Positions 23,620 through 32,787 of a stretch of 64,000 nucleotides of DNA are shown here, piece by piece (within the stretch, counting starts at the first letter, position 1; every line of letters begins with the position of its first letter). The DNA is from Methanomassiliicoccales archaeon PtaU1.Bin124 (GTDB lineage: Archaea > Thermoplasmatota > Thermoplasmata > Methanomassiliicoccales > UBA472): positions 1-64,000 of the forward strand of contig MVRC01000006.1 of NCBI GenBank assembly GCA_002067865.1. Reading direction: 5' to 3'. Below the pieces are notes generated by a model. It saw only the letters and a list, made by a program, of their open reading frames with translations, was not told the DNA's origin and searched no databases. A program made the position numbers and the translations under genes.

Positions 23620-24947
23620 TGGAATCCCTCCAGTTCCGCCAGCATGGCCACGGCAGCCTCTTTCAGGTCCGTCTCGACGGCCGAAGCCTCGCTCACGATC
23701 ATCATCAGGCCATATTCATCGCTGAGCACGTTGCCCCGCACCTGCATGGGCTTGGCCAGGATCTTCTCCTCCACCATCTCGCGCACCACATCTGGGTTCA
23801 GCGCCTCCTGGGCCCTCTTCACACAGTCCTCCAGCTTCTGCCCGAGTACCGTTTCTGTCACGGTCCGGTTCATGACCACGGCCAGGGTGGAATTGCCATC
23901 GTCCAGGATGGCCTTCACCCTCAGGTCCCATATGCCCTCCACCTTGCCATGGATGCGGCAGGCCCCCTTCAGCACCACCCTCTTGCACTGAGGGCAGCGC
24001 TTGATGAGCCCAGACCCTTCCTTGACGTCCACGATGGTACCGATGACCAGGGCATCGGTCGCACCACCAACGCGCTCGATGTCCTCGATGCTGCGCGGCT
24101 TCGGCTTTCCGGACGTCACCTCGGGCAGGTCCTCGGCCTTCAGGCGGACCACTCCGGCCCTCTCCCCGAAGTTCAGCTTGGGCACTCCCTTCCAGCCTTT
24201 CACATAGGCCCGGCTGATCCTGACCAGCTCCCCTTCTTTCAGCTGGTAGTCCGCCCAGGCGGAATATTGCACCTTGCCGGTCTCATCGGCCAGGATGCCG
24301 GAGAACACGACCTTCGCGCCATCTTCCGTGTTGATCTCGCGGCGCTCCACCGTGACGATACGGCCAGACACTGTGACGTTGTTCATCCCATCGGCGAGCT
24401 CGCCCACCTTTACGGTCTCTCCAGGCGCATACGACCCGCCCGCAGGCGCATCGATCTGTGGCAGCGCGTCCTTGGGCATCTGCTCCACGTTGGCCCTGTT
24501 ACCCAGGTTGAGGTCGACCCTGCCATTGTACTCCTTGGAGTACGCGTTGCGGAGCATGATCACGTCGCCTGGCTTGAAGAGAAGGCGCTGCGGCTCCCAG
24601 AGCGTATAGCCCATAGAACCGGTCTCGTCCGCGACCAGCCCGTAGGCCAGCTGTCTCTTCTCCCCTTTTATCTCCACCTCTTTAGGATTCAGTGTCAGCA
24701 CGCGCACCAGCAGGTCCACGTTCTGCTCGCCGCCCTTGACATCGGAGACCTTGCGGCGATTCCCCCTCGTCAATGCGTTGGGGTCTCCTCCAAAGTTCTT
24801 CACGACGCTGCGCTTTGCCGTGTCCAGCGAAACGCGGTAGACGTTCAGGTAGTTCTCCAGCTCTTCCTCGATCTTTGATTCTTCCACTTTTCCATTGAGC
24901 ACCCGGGCAATTTCCTTCACATGGGGTGCGATCTCGTCCTTTTCCAT
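23616..24947 (-). CDS. rpa: Replication protein A, single-stranded DNA-binding protein
   Basis: 443 residues from ATG 24947, which follows a clear AGGAGGAATGAC; the frame extends upstream but without a site. Three or four OB folds are visible (about 70-160, 180-270, 290-420). The last contains a zinc motif, CPQC...C-x2-H (C318, C321, C330, H333), as in euryarchaeal RPA. Repeated phrases YGLVADETGSMGYTLWEPQ and FSGILADETGKVQYSAWADY mark equivalent strands of two OB folds, showing internal duplication. It coats single-stranded DNA in replication and repair. It forms a coupled operon with the RPA-associated gene. Confidence 0.93.
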   Translation of the reverse strand: MEKDEIAPHVKEIARVLNGKVEESKIEEELENYLNVYRVSLDTAKRSVVKNFGGDPNALTRGNRRKVSDVKGGEQNVDLLVRVLTLNPKEVEIKGEKRQLAYGLVADETGSMGYTLWEPQRLLFKPGDVIMLRNAYSKEYNGRVDLNLGNRANVEQMPKDALPQIDAPAGGSYAPGETVKVGELADGMNNVTVSGRIVTVERREINTEDGAKVVFSGILADETGKVQYSAWADYQLKEGELVRISRAYVKGWKGVPKLNFGERAGVVRLKAEDLPEVTSGKPKPRSIEDIERVGGATDALVIGTIVDVKEGSGLIKRCPQCKRVVLKGACRIHGKVEGIWDLRVKAILDDGNSTLAVVMNRTVTETVLGQKLEDCVKRAQEALNPDVVREMVEEKILAKPMQVRGNVLSDEYGLMMIVSEASAVETDLKEAAVAMLAELEGFQ

Positions 24948-25073
24948 GTCATTCCTCCTGCATGATGCAGATTGGCAAGAGCTAATCAAGATGCCCCTTA
25001 AATGCATTATTCCAGGGTTTACCGAAAGTGCGGAAAAATATGAGGAAAATCAGAGAAGGGAAGGGATGGAATG

Positions 25074-25097
25074 ATTAAAAGTGGCCGGTTAGGCCAC
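25074..25097 (-). terminator. Hairpin plus T tract after the 25113 gene
   Basis: On the minus strand GTGGCC-TAACC-GGCCAC is a perfect 6-bp stem with 5-base loop followed by TTTTAAT, located 16 bp beyond the stop of the gene ending at 25113. The layout is that of an intrinsic terminator. Confidence 0.55.
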
Positions 25098-25112
25098 ATT
25101 TAACATAGAGGT

Positions 25113-25730
25113 TTACTCCGTGAAGGTTTCGCCCTTCTCGTAGTTCTCCTTCAGGTGGTTTATGAGGATGTCCCTGTTGTTGCGCAGGTGGGACTCGTAC
25201 CAGGCAAGGACGACATCTCTCAGTACCTCGTGGATGCGGTCGCCGTCGGCATCGCTCAAGGCAGCGTCATAAACGACGAACTGGCCGAAGATGCGCTTCC
25301 AGCCGGCGTACTTGTAATAGTGCTCACCTTCGCAGTAGTCGAAGACGACCCTGACGCGGGGGGAGGCATCCGCCATGTAATGCCAGATCTTGAGGGAATC
25401 TCCCATCCGGCCCTGCACTTGGGACCGGTCGATGAGCTGGAGGTTGTTGACGACCTCATAATCGACGTCCGACCTCAGGGTGTACTTCTCCGGGTAGGTG
25501 TCCTTCTCGAAGGACATGAAGGAGCTGTACGTAGGCTCCATGATCATATTGACGCCGATCTTGCCGAACCGGTTCATGATGTTCCAAAGGTCCTCGATGA
25601 GCATCTTGTTGACGCGGGTCTTCTGCATGTGAAGCTCGTCGCGGTCCCTAGAGACCGCCATGGTCTTCCTTTCGAGCTCGGCGTCAAGCTTGCTGAACCA
25701 GTCTTCCTTTCCAGCCTTCTCAGGAGTCAA
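25113..25730 (-). CDS. Conserved protein of unknown function
   Basis: About 205 residues from TTG 25730 (LTPEKAGKEDWFSKL), preceded by CAGGGGGATTCA; the TATA CTATTTATTTG near 25765 supports this over upstream in-frame codons to 25850. The protein is soluble and charged. An N-terminal helical stretch (DAELERKTMAVSRDRDELHMQKTRVNKMLIEDLW) is followed by an alpha/beta region with many aromatic residues (WHYMADASPRVRVVFDYCEGEHYYKYAGWKR). I do not recognise the family. It is monocistronic and divergent from the VTT-like membrane gene. Confidence 0.6.
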   Translation of the reverse strand: MTPEKAGKEDWFSKLDAELERKTMAVSRDRDELHMQKTRVNKMLIEDLWNIMNRFGKIGVNMIMEPTYSSFMSFEKDTYPEKYTLRSDVDYEVVNNLQLIDRSQVQGRMGDSLKIWHYMADASPRVRVVFDYCEGEHYYKYAGWKRIFGQFVVYDAALSDADGDRIHEVLRDVVLAWYESHLRNNRDILINHLKENYEKGETFTE

Positions 25731-25869
25731 ATGAATCCCCCTGCCGGTTAATGCCACTCCACAAATAAATAGATATCCCACACTGGCCAGATGTTCTGTG
25801 CTGCGACCGTTATCAAGAATCGGAGATGTACACGAGGTATTTTTAGTCAAGCCCCAATACCGCTACGAA

Positions 25870-26382
25870 ATGGACATATTCCAGGTGCTGTGGGATTTCC
25901 TCAACCAGGTACAGGGGGACGCGGTCATCTATTCCATCTTCCTGTTCCTCTACTCGGTGGCGGCAGCGATCATACTGCCGATCCCGGTCGAGTTCGCGTT
26001 GTTCGTGGGCACCACCACTCCGTTCTGGATAAAGGCGCTGGTGCTTGGCCTCGGAAAGGCCGTGGGCAGCAGCGCGGTCTTCTTCATCGGCTTCGAACTG
26101 GAAGGACCTATCAGGCGCTGGTCTGAGAGGTGGAAGTTCTTCGGCAAACTGGTCAAGTTCTGCGAATGGTTCGTCATGAAGCTGCGCTACATCGGGTTGT
26201 ACATCCTGCTCAGCATCCCTCTGATGAGCGACACCGCCGTCCTCTACATCTTCTCGCTTTTCAACAAGGAGGGCAAGGAGCTGAAGATAAAGTGGTTCAT
26301 CGTGGTGAACTTCTTTGCTGGCGTGACGAGGGCTCTCATCGTCTATGGGGTGTTCGAACTGCTGGGATGGAAGCTAGTTTAA
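25870..26382 (+). CDS. VTT/DedA-like small membrane protein
   Basis: 170 residues from ATG 25870. A TATA-like GTATTTTTA near 25836-25844 makes it nearly leaderless; the frame opens further upstream but that part crosses the promoter. Several hydrophobic helices surround the conserved-looking AAIILPIPVEFALFVGTTTPFW and GLGKAVGSSAVFFIGFELEG, which resemble the re-entrant loops of VTT/SNARE-associated proteins. Related proteins act in lipid scrambling or small-molecule export. The assignment is by pattern only. Confidence 0.55.
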   Translation: MDIFQVLWDFLNQVQGDAVIYSIFLFLYSVAAAIILPIPVEFALFVGTTTPFWIKALVLGLGKAVGSSAVFFIGFELEGPIRRWSERWKFFGKLVKFCEWFVMKLRYIGLYILLSIPLMSDTAVLYIFSLFNKEGKELKIKWFIVVNFFAGVTRALIVYGVFELLGWKLV

Positions 26383-26446
26383 GCGTTCGACCAGATTTCT
26401 TGTAACGATTGGAAAGGTTTATTAGGAAAAGACAAATTCCCTTTTA

Positions 26447-27517
26447 ATGGTCCCAAAGAAGAAGATTTCGAAGATCCTGTCCGAGTACGACCAGGACAAG
26501 ATCACCATCGCCACCCTCTGTTCTCATTCGTCGTTGCAGATCTTCCACGGCGCCAAACAGGAGGGCTTCCGCACTTTGGGACTCGCCGTCCGGCCTAACA
26601 ACCGCCACTACGATGCATTTCCGCTGGCCAAGCCGGACGAGATCATCAAGCTCGATTCTTACACGGACCTGATAGATAAGGCGGATGAGTTCCTGGCCAG
26701 GAACATCATCATCGTACCCCACGGTTCCTTCGTGGAATATATGGGCACCAAGAAGTTCGAGGAGATGCCTATTCCCACCTTCGGCAACAGGAGCGTCCTG
26801 GGCTGGGAGTCCGACCGTGGCAAGATGAGGGATTGGTTGGAGTCTGGCGGCATCGATATGCCCCGGGTCATCGACGATCCGAAGTCGATCGACAGGCCAG
26901 TACTGGTGAAGTACTGGGGCGCCAAAGGAGGCCGCGGTTTCTTCATCGCCAAGGACTACATGGACTTCAAAATGGGCATCGACATGGAGCAGCCCTTCAC
27001 CATCCAGGAGTACATACTCGGCACGCGTTACTATCTGCACTACTTCTACTCGCCCATCAAGCAGGACGGGTATAGGGTGGGCAAGGGATGCGTCGAACTG
27101 ATGTCCATGGACCGCAGGGACGAGAGCAACATCGATGAGATGTACAAGCTGGGCGCCGCCGAGGAGCTGAAGAAGCTGGGATACTTCCCCACCTTCGTCG
27201 TCACCGGCAACATCCCCGTCGTCATCAGGGAGAGCCTGCTGCCCAAGGTGTTCGAGATGGGCGAGAAGGTGGTGCAGCGCTCCGAGGAGCTGTTCGGCGG
27301 CATGATCGGGCCGTTCTGCCTGGAGGCCATCGTCACCGACAAGTTGGAGTTCAAGGTGTTCGAGATATCCTCGCGCATAGTCGCAGGCTCGAACCCGTTT
27401 GTATCTGGATCACCATATTCCGACCTGGTCGAGCCGGGAATGAGCACCGGAAGGCGCATCTCCCGCGAGATCAAGACGGCCAAGGAGAAGGATTGTCTGG
27501 ACATAGTGGTGTCATGA
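26447..27517 (+). CDS. purP: FAICAR synthetase PurP (formate-dependent AICAR formyltransferase)
   Basis: Archaeal purine biosynthesis enzyme that formylates AICAR using ATP and formate. The 356-residue ATP-grasp protein has TIATLCSHSSLQIFHGAKQEGF (substrate-binding N-terminus), IIIVPHGSFVEY, LVKYWGAKGGRGFF (ATP-grasp lysine/glycine loop), FTIQEYILGTRYYLHYFYSP and VFEISSRIVAGSNPF. Length matches the family. It heads a two-gene unit with nep1, overlapping by 4 bp. The AT-rich GGTTTATTAGG at about 26415-26425 is the probable TATA. Confidence 0.95.
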   Translation: MVPKKKISKILSEYDQDKITIATLCSHSSLQIFHGAKQEGFRTLGLAVRPNNRHYDAFPLAKPDEIIKLDSYTDLIDKADEFLARNIIIVPHGSFVEYMGTKKFEEMPIPTFGNRSVLGWESDRGKMRDWLESGGIDMPRVIDDPKSIDRPVLVKYWGAKGGRGFFIAKDYMDFKMGIDMEQPFTIQEYILGTRYYLHYFYSPIKQDGYRVGKGCVELMSMDRRDESNIDEMYKLGAAEELKKLGYFPTFVVTGNIPVVIRESLLPKVFEMGEKVVQRSEELFGGMIGPFCLEAIVTDKLEFKVFEISSRIVAGSNPFVSGSPYSDLVEPGMSTGRRISREIKTAKEKDCLDIVVS

Positions 27518-28173
27518 GAGCGACCATACTCATCGTTGATGCAGAGATCGAAATACTGTCCCGGGACCGGTCCCATGCGGCCAAGCACCGCGCCATGACC
27601 GATGCCGTCTACGGCCAGTACGATGTCATCTTGGACAACTGGCTCCATCACGACCTGATCAAGTTCATGCCGGGCAGCGAGAGGAGGGGAAGGCCGGACA
27701 TAGTGCATCACGCGCTGGGTCTGCTGCTCGACTCGTTGGCATACCGCCGCGGCTACATCGATGTCCTGGTGCACACCAGGAACGACGAGCTGATCCGTTT
27801 CGACAAGCACGTGGAGCTCCCGCAGAACTACTTCGAATACCTCAACCTGCTGGGGCACTTGTACACAGAGGGCCACGTGGGAAGTGGCGAGGGAAAGATC
27901 ACCATCGAGAGCGTCAGCGGCCTGGAAGAGGTGCTGAAGAAGATCGCTGCTGAGGTCAACATCGTCATGACCCCGCACGGGGACCAGAAAGGGCTGGAAG
28001 GCCTGCTGGCGGGCTTCAACAACCAGAAGACATGCATCATCTTCGGCGGGTTCCCCGAAGGGGAGTATCGCAGCCCTGCCTACGACCTGGCGGACATCAC
28101 CGTCACGCTCGGGCCGGAATGGCTCAACATAAACTCGGTCACCGCAGAGATCCTGCGCTGCCTTCCGAAGTGA
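27514..28173 (+). CDS. nep1: rRNA small-subunit pseudouridine methyltransferase Nep1
   Basis: SPOUT-class methyltransferase that methylates N1 of a pseudouridine in the 16S rRNA and helps 30S assembly. The 219 residues include LDNWLHHDL, GRPDIVHHALGLLLDSLA, VHTRNDELIRFD, LPQNYFEYLNLLG and the C-terminal SAM-binding knot FGGFPEGEYRSPAYD, then WLNINSVTAEILR. The ATG overlaps the purP stop (ATGA). A hairpin terminator follows at 28191-28215. Confidence 0.95.
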   Translation: MRATILIVDAEIEILSRDRSHAAKHRAMTDAVYGQYDVILDNWLHHDLIKFMPGSERRGRPDIVHHALGLLLDSLAYRRGYIDVLVHTRNDELIRFDKHVELPQNYFEYLNLLGHLYTEGHVGSGEGKITIESVSGLEEVLKKIAAEVNIVMTPHGDQKGLEGLLAGFNNQKTCIIFGGFPEGEYRSPAYDLADITVTLGPEWLNINSVTAEILRCLPK

Positions 28174-28190
28174 ATTAAAACAAATAAAAT

Positions 28191-28215
28191 GACAGCCAGG
28201 GTGGCTGTCTTTTTT
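28191..28215. terminator. Intrinsic-type terminator between nep1 and pdxS
   Basis: GACAGCCA-GGG-TGGCTGTC is a perfect 8-bp stem with 3-base loop, followed by TTTTTT on the plus strand. Read the other way it is followed by ATTTTATTTGTTTT, so it can serve both converging genes. Archaea usually rely on T tracts alone; such a bacterial-style hairpin is notable. Confidence 0.75.
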
Positions 28216-28220
28216 AAATT

Positions 28221-29129
28221 TTACCAGCCGCGTTCCTGCATGCGCTGCTGCTCAGGGATGGTGGAGATCTCGATGCCATGCATCGCCTCTCCCAGGCCCC
28301 TGGAGACCTCGGCAATGACCTTAGGGTCGTCGAAGTTGGTTACAGCATCGACGATGGCCTTGGCACGAAGCTTGGGGTCGGTGGACTTGAATATGCCTGA
28401 ACCAACAAAGACGCCGTCGGTGCCGAGCTGCATCATGAGCGCCGCATCGGCCGGGGTAGCGATCCCGCCTGCTGCGAAGTTGATGACCGGCAGACGCTGC
28501 ATCTGGGCCACCTCTTCGACAAGGTAGACGGGGGCCTCGATCTTGCGGGCGATGGCGACCAGTTCCTGGCGTTCCTTGCCCTTCAGCTCCCTGATGGCCC
28601 CCATGACGGCCCTCTGGTGCCTTACCGCCTCGATGACATTGCCCGTGCCTGGTTCTCCCTTGGTGCGGATCATGGCCGCGCCCTCATCGATGCGGCGCAG
28701 CGCCTCGCCCAGGTCCCTGGCGCCACAGACGAAGGGAACGGTGAACTTCTTCTTCTCCACGTGGAAGAACGGGTCGGCCGGGGTGAGCACCTCGGACTCG
28801 TCGATCATGTCGACGCCCAGCGACTCCAGGACCTGTGCTTCTACGATGTGCCCGATGCGGCACTTAGCCATGACCGGGATGGTGACCGCTTCCATGATCT
28901 CATCGATCTTGCGGGGGTCGGCCATCCTGGCCACGCCTCCCTGGGCGCGGATATCGGCGGGAACGCGCTCGAGAGCCATGACCGCGACCGCGCCAGCGTC
29001 CTCAGCTATGCCAGCCTGCTCTGCGTTGGTGACGTCCATGACGACGCCTCCCTGCTGCATCTTGGCGAAGCCGCGCTTCACGAGGTCCGTACCATATCTC
29101 AGTTTGCTCAGGTCTAGTTCGAAAGACAT
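28221..29129 (-). CDS. pdxS: Pyridoxal 5'-phosphate synthase lyase subunit PdxS
   Basis: Combines ribose 5-phosphate, glyceraldehyde 3-phosphate and ammonia into PLP. 302 residues with the near-invariant family blocks [56 protein letters not shown] (second catalytic lysine region), [34 protein letters not shown] and VFVGSGIF. PdxT, the glutaminase partner, is not in the window. The minus-strand TATA CATATATAACG near 29159-29169 lies about 35 bp before the ATG. Confidence 0.97.
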   Translation of the reverse strand: MSFELDLSKLRYGTDLVKRGFAKMQQGGVVMDVTNAEQAGIAEDAGAVAVMALERVPADIRAQGGVARMADPRKIDEIMEAVTIPVMAKCRIGHIVEAQVLESLGVDMIDESEVLTPADPFFHVEKKKFTVPFVCGARDLGEALRRIDEGAAMIRTKGEPGTGNVIEAVRHQRAVMGAIRELKGKERQELVAIARKIEAPVYLVEEVAQMQRLPVINFAAGGIATPADAALMMQLGTDGVFVGSGIFKSTDPKLRAKAIVDAVTNFDDPKVIAEVSRGLGEAMHGIEISTIPEQQRMQERGW

Positions 29130-29303
29130 TTGTCTCGCCGGTCCCGCTTAGTCAAACTTCGTTATATATGGTTTTCGAACATGGGAAAAAATCAGATATG
29201 CCCCATGCGGTTATTCCTGGCCGATGGACGGTCCGAACGCCGATGGGTGCTCATCGATCTTTTCCTTCTCCATCTCGGCGTATCGCCTGGAGGGTGACCG
29301 GGA

Positions 29304-30236
29304 ATGAGGGTGCTCCACGTGGAGAACCCAGCAGGCGTCCCCTATGCCCTTTCCAGGGGCCAGAGGGAGGCCGGGGCCGAGTCCGACGTGCTGGAGACCT
29401 GGAAGCTCCCCTACGCCTACGGCCATGACCTGGAGAACTACTATACTGGGGGGGTCAAGGACATCCTTCGCCTGGCCCGTACCGTAAATATCGGTCGCAG
29501 GTATGACATCATCCATCTTCACACCGGCCTGCCCAGGAAACGGCTGGACATGGTTGCGTTGCGGCTCTTCTTCGGCAAGCCGTTAGTGGTCCATTATCAT
29601 GGCTCGGAGACCAGGAAGGGCTATGGTATGTACTACCGCAGTCTGGTGGACCTCAGGCTGGTGAGCACGCCCGACCTGCTGGGTTACCATCCAGATGCGT
29701 TCTACGTCCCCAATCCCATGAAGGAGATGCCCCAAGCGCCCTGGCCCACAGGAAGGCTGCGCATCCTCCATCTGCCTACGAACCGCGAGATCAAGGGCAC
29801 GGTCCGATTGGAGGCGGCCCTGGAAGGGTTGAAGGCCAGGTACGATTTCGAACTGGTGGTGAGGGAAGGGATGACCCACGAGGCCGCCCTCAAGGAGATG
29901 GCGTGCGCCCATCTGATCGTGGACGAGGTGGGCGATACGACATCGACAGGGGTCAGAGGAAGGTTGAACGTGGCGGCCTTGGAGGCCATGATGCTGGGCA
30001 GGCCGGTCATCACCAACCTTGACCAGGACATGATGGCATATTACCCAGGCTGCCCGGTCCAGAACATATCTCAAGGGGTGGCCTCGCTGCAGGAAAGATT
30101 GGAACAAGCACTATCTCATCCCGAACGCCTGGCCGAGATCGGGAGGAAGGGCAGGGAGTATGTGCTGAGCAATCATGACCCGAAGAAAGTGGCAGAGATG
30201 GTCTACAAGCTCTATGCGGCCCATCTCCGTCTATGA
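29304..30236 (+). CDS. GT4-like glycosyltransferase
   Basis: 310 residues with a GT-B layout: the N-terminal MRVLHVENPAGVPYALSRGQREAG, then YDIIHLHTGLPRK and VVHYHGSETR, typical of the acceptor domain. The C-terminal domain has LRILHLPTNREIKG and the donor-site region ADHLIVDEVGD-like AHLIVDEVGDTTSTGVRGRLNVAALEAMMLGRPVI, where E-x7-E equivalents bind the nucleotide sugar. The start follows GGAGGGTGA seven bases upstream. The gene stands apart from the main glycan island 13 kb away. Donor and acceptor are unknown. Confidence 0.8.
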   Translation: MRVLHVENPAGVPYALSRGQREAGAESDVLETWKLPYAYGHDLENYYTGGVKDILRLARTVNIGRRYDIIHLHTGLPRKRLDMVALRLFFGKPLVVHYHGSETRKGYGMYYRSLVDLRLVSTPDLLGYHPDAFYVPNPMKEMPQAPWPTGRLRILHLPTNREIKGTVRLEAALEGLKARYDFELVVREGMTHEAALKEMACAHLIVDEVGDTTSTGVRGRLNVAALEAMMLGRPVITNLDQDMMAYYPGCPVQNISQGVASLQERLEQALSHPERLAEIGRKGREYVLSNHDPKKVAEMVYKLYAAHLRL

Positions 30237-30305
30237 GATCATCCCCCGGTCTACCTATCATCGTTCCAAAAGGTAGAAAAACGGGGTTCTCCTTTAAGGC
30301 CGATA

Positions 30306-31463
30306 ATGGTCGCACGCAGGATGGGCAACGTGCCCGAGTCTGGAACCGTCAAGATATCCAATGTGGTCAGCAAGCTGAAGCTTGAGGGTGTCAACGACAT
30401 CATTTCCTTCTCCATGGGCGAGCCAGACTTCCCCACGCCTGAGAACATCACCAACGCCTGCGTGGACTCGCTACGCAACCACTTCACCTATTACACTCCA
30501 TCGGCCGGCATACCAGAGCTGAGGCAGGCCGTGGCCGAGACGCTCAACAAGCGCAACTCCATCCCGTGCAAGGACAAGGACGTGCTCATCACCCCGACCA
30601 AGCAAGCCATCTTCATGACCATGCTGGCCATGGTCGAGGAGGGGGACGAGGTCATCGTTCCCGACCCGTCCTGGGGCACGTTCGATGCATGCGCCCGGCT
30701 GGCAGGGGCTAAGGTCAAGTACGCCAAGGTCTCCCCTGACAACGACTACCGCCTCACGCCCGAATCTCTGGCGGAGGCAGTGACCCCGAAGACCAAGCTG
30801 ATGGTCATCAACACGCCCTCGAACCCGTGCGGGGCCGTGATGACCCGGAAGGACATAGAAGGGGCCGCGAAGATCGCCAAGGAGGCGAACTCCTACGTCA
30901 TGGCGGACGAGATCTACGAGCAGCTCGTGTTCGATGGCGAGCACGTTTCCATCTCATCGCTGCCAGGGATGTTCGAGAGGACCATCACCCTGGGCGGCTT
31001 CAGCAAGACCTATGCCATGACCGGATGGAGGCTGGGCTGGGCCATAGCCCCGGCTCCGATATTCAAGGAGCTAAACAAGCTGCAGATGCAGTCCATCACC
31101 TGCGCCGTCTCGTTCGTGCAGAATGCCGGCGTGGAGGCGCTGCGCGGCCCGCAGAAGGCAGTCGCGGACATGAAGAAGGAGTTCAAGGCCAGACGCGACC
31201 TGATCTATGACCTGACCATGGAGATCCCGCAGATGCACTGCCCCCGTCCGCACGGTGCGTTCTACCTCTTCCCATCGTATGACATCGACATGCCATCCGA
31301 GGACCTTGCCGCCTATCTGTTGGAGAAGGCGCACGTGGCGCTGACCCCTGGCTCAGCTTTTGGGCCATCTGGAGAGGGACACCTGCGCATATCGTACGCT
31401 GCCAGCAGGAAGGACATCATCGAGGGCATGGAGCGGATAAAGAAGGCGCTGGCCACCCTTTGA
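30306..31463 (+). CDS. PLP-dependent aminotransferase, class I (AspC/AlaT-like)
   Basis: 385 residues of fold-type I. Seen are ISFSMGEPDFPTPENI, YTPSAGIPELRQAVAETLN, the NTPSNPCGAVM loop (Asn binding PLP O3'), MADEIYEQLVFDG and the Schiff-base lysine in LGGFSKTYAMTGWRLGW. The C-terminal HLRISYAASRKDI holds the Arg that binds the substrate alpha-carboxylate. Family members accept aspartate, alanine or aromatic amino acids; the exact substrate cannot be read. Monocistronic, followed by the convergent Trm112-like gene. Confidence 0.9.
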   Translation: MVARRMGNVPESGTVKISNVVSKLKLEGVNDIISFSMGEPDFPTPENITNACVDSLRNHFTYYTPSAGIPELRQAVAETLNKRNSIPCKDKDVLITPTKQAIFMTMLAMVEEGDEVIVPDPSWGTFDACARLAGAKVKYAKVSPDNDYRLTPESLAEAVTPKTKLMVINTPSNPCGAVMTRKDIEGAAKIAKEANSYVMADEIYEQLVFDGEHVSISSLPGMFERTITLGGFSKTYAMTGWRLGWAIAPAPIFKELNKLQMQSITCAVSFVQNAGVEALRGPQKAVADMKKEFKARRDLIYDLTMEIPQMHCPRPHGAFYLFPSYDIDMPSEDLAAYLLEKAHVALTPGSAFGPSGEGHLRISYAASRKDIIEGMERIKKALATL

Positions 31464-31643
31464 TCATTTCGTCTGAGGGAGAAGGTTGGGTATCGAGCCC
31501 TCGATCGGATAGGTCACCTTGCATTTTTCGCAATAAAGCGACCCCTTGACGATGTCGTTCCCCTTCTTCTCCACCACTGTAAGCTGAAGCGGATGTGACT
31601 TGCATACGGGACAGGCGAGGATGTCCATGAGTTCGGGCTTCAT
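31464..31643 (-). CDS. Trm112-like zinc protein
   Basis: 59 residues: MKPELMDILACPVCKSHPLQL followed by GSLYCEKCKVTYPIEGSIPNLLP. Two CxxC pairs (C11/C14, C38/C41) form the zinc site, and the IPNLLP end is typical of the Trm112/YcaR family, which activates several methyltransferases in archaea and eukaryotes. The start is leaderless: a TATA-like ACATAAATCG lies about 28 bp upstream, and the longer frame to 32009 runs antisense through the threonine aldolase promoter and gene. Confidence 0.85.
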   Translation of the reverse strand: MKPELMDILACPVCKSHPLQLTVVEKKGNDIVKGSLYCEKCKVTYPIEGSIPNLLPQTK

Positions 31644-31752
31644 CGGCCCCAACATTCCCGCCGCTCGATTTATGTGTTTGCCGCGCTCCAAATGGCAGCG
31701 GGCGTGATTTCGGCAGATTTTTAATGCGGCCGAACATCCTCCTGCCGATACC

Positions 31753-32787
31753 ATGAGGGCAATCGATCTGCGAAGCGACACCTTCACCCTGCCGTCAAGA
31801 GAGATGCTGGAGACGATCCTCGACTCCCCGTTGGGCGATGATGTGGAGAAGGAGGACGAAACGGTCAACAAGCTGCAGGAGATGGCCGCCTCCAAGTTCG
31901 GGGCCGAGGAGGCATTGCTGGTGCCCAGCGGCACGCAGGGCAACCTGGTATCGATGCTGGTGCATTGCCGTAGGGGGGATGAGATCATTCTCGAATCGGA
32001 TGCCCACATGTACTATTACGAGATCGGAGGAATGTCCGCACTGGTCGGTGCCATTCCCCGCCTCATCCAAGGGACCAGGGGGGTCTTCACCCCGGAACAG
32101 GTGGAGGAGGCCATCAGGCCTTATGACTCCCTCCATTACCCGCCGACCCGACTGGTGGAGATAGAGAACACACACAACCGCGCCGGAGGATGCTGCTGGT
32201 CCGCCAAGCAGGTCAGCGCCGTCAGCAAGGTCGCCAAGGACCACAAGCTCAAGGTGCACATGGACGGTGCCCGCATCTTCAACGCCTCGATCGCCACCGG
32301 CACGGACGTCAAGCAGTACAAGCGGCAGGTCGACTCGATCAGCTTCTGCCTGTCGAAGGGGCTGGGCTGCCCCATCGGCTCGCTGCTGGTAGGCAACAAG
32401 GAGTTCATCGACCAGGCCAGGATCTACCGAAAGATGGTGGGCGGAGGTATGAGGCAGGCAGGCATCATCGCCGCGCCTGGTATCTACGCATTGAAGAACA
32501 TGGTCTCCCGATTGCAGGAGGACCATGACAACGCCAAACTGCTGGCCAAGGGCCTCGCCGCCATGGACGGGATCAAGGTCGATATGAAGTCCGTCCAGAC
32601 CAACATCGTCATAGCGGACGTGTCTGGCACCGGAAAAAGCTCAGATGAGTTCGTGGAACTGTGCAAGAAGAACGGCATCCTGATCTTCTCGTTCGGTCCC
32701 CAGACCGTGCGCTTCGTCACCCGCTACGGCATCGCCAAGGCTGACATCGAGGAGCTGCTGGCCAGACTGGAACGTTCCCTGCGCTGA
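31753..32787 (+). CDS. ltaE: Low-specificity L-threonine aldolase
   Basis: Cleaves threonine to glycine and acetaldehyde with PLP. The 344 residues start IDLRSDTFTLPSREM and include PLGDDVEKEDETVNKLQE, LVPSGTQGNLVSMLVH, IENTHNRAGGCCW, VHMDGARIFNAS and the PLP lysine in SFCLSKGLGCPIGSLLVG. GGGMRQAGIIAAPGIYAL is also diagnostic. Length matches the family. Divergent from the Trm112-like gene. Confidence 0.93.
   Translation: MRAIDLRSDTFTLPSREMLETILDSPLGDDVEKEDETVNKLQEMAASKFGAEEALLVPSGTQGNLVSMLVHCRRGDEIILESDAHMYYYEIGGMSALVGAIPRLIQGTRGVFTPEQVEEAIRPYDSLHYPPTRLVEIENTHNRAGGCCWSAKQVSAVSKVAKDHKLKVHMDGARIFNASIATGTDVKQYKRQVDSISFCLSKGLGCPIGSLLVGNKEFIDQARIYRKMVGGGMRQAGIIAAPGIYALKNMVSRLQEDHDNAKLLAKGLAAMDGIKVDMKSVQTNIVIADVSGTGKSSDEFVELCKKNGILIFSFGPQTVRFVTRYGIAKADIEELLARLERSLR

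Noticed and set aside
23619-24878. Open frame of 419 codons on the plus strand
   Set aside because: Antisense shadow of rpa; low-complexity His/Leu/Gln content, no promoter or ribosome site.
29168-29428. 86-codon plus-strand frame before the GT4 gene
   Set aside because: Arg/Pro/Ser-rich sequence without ribosome site, overlapping the well-supported GT start in another frame.
31644-32009. N-terminal extension of the Trm112-like frame
   Set aside because: It runs antisense through the threonine aldolase start; the 59-residue form has the complete family sequence and its own TATA box.
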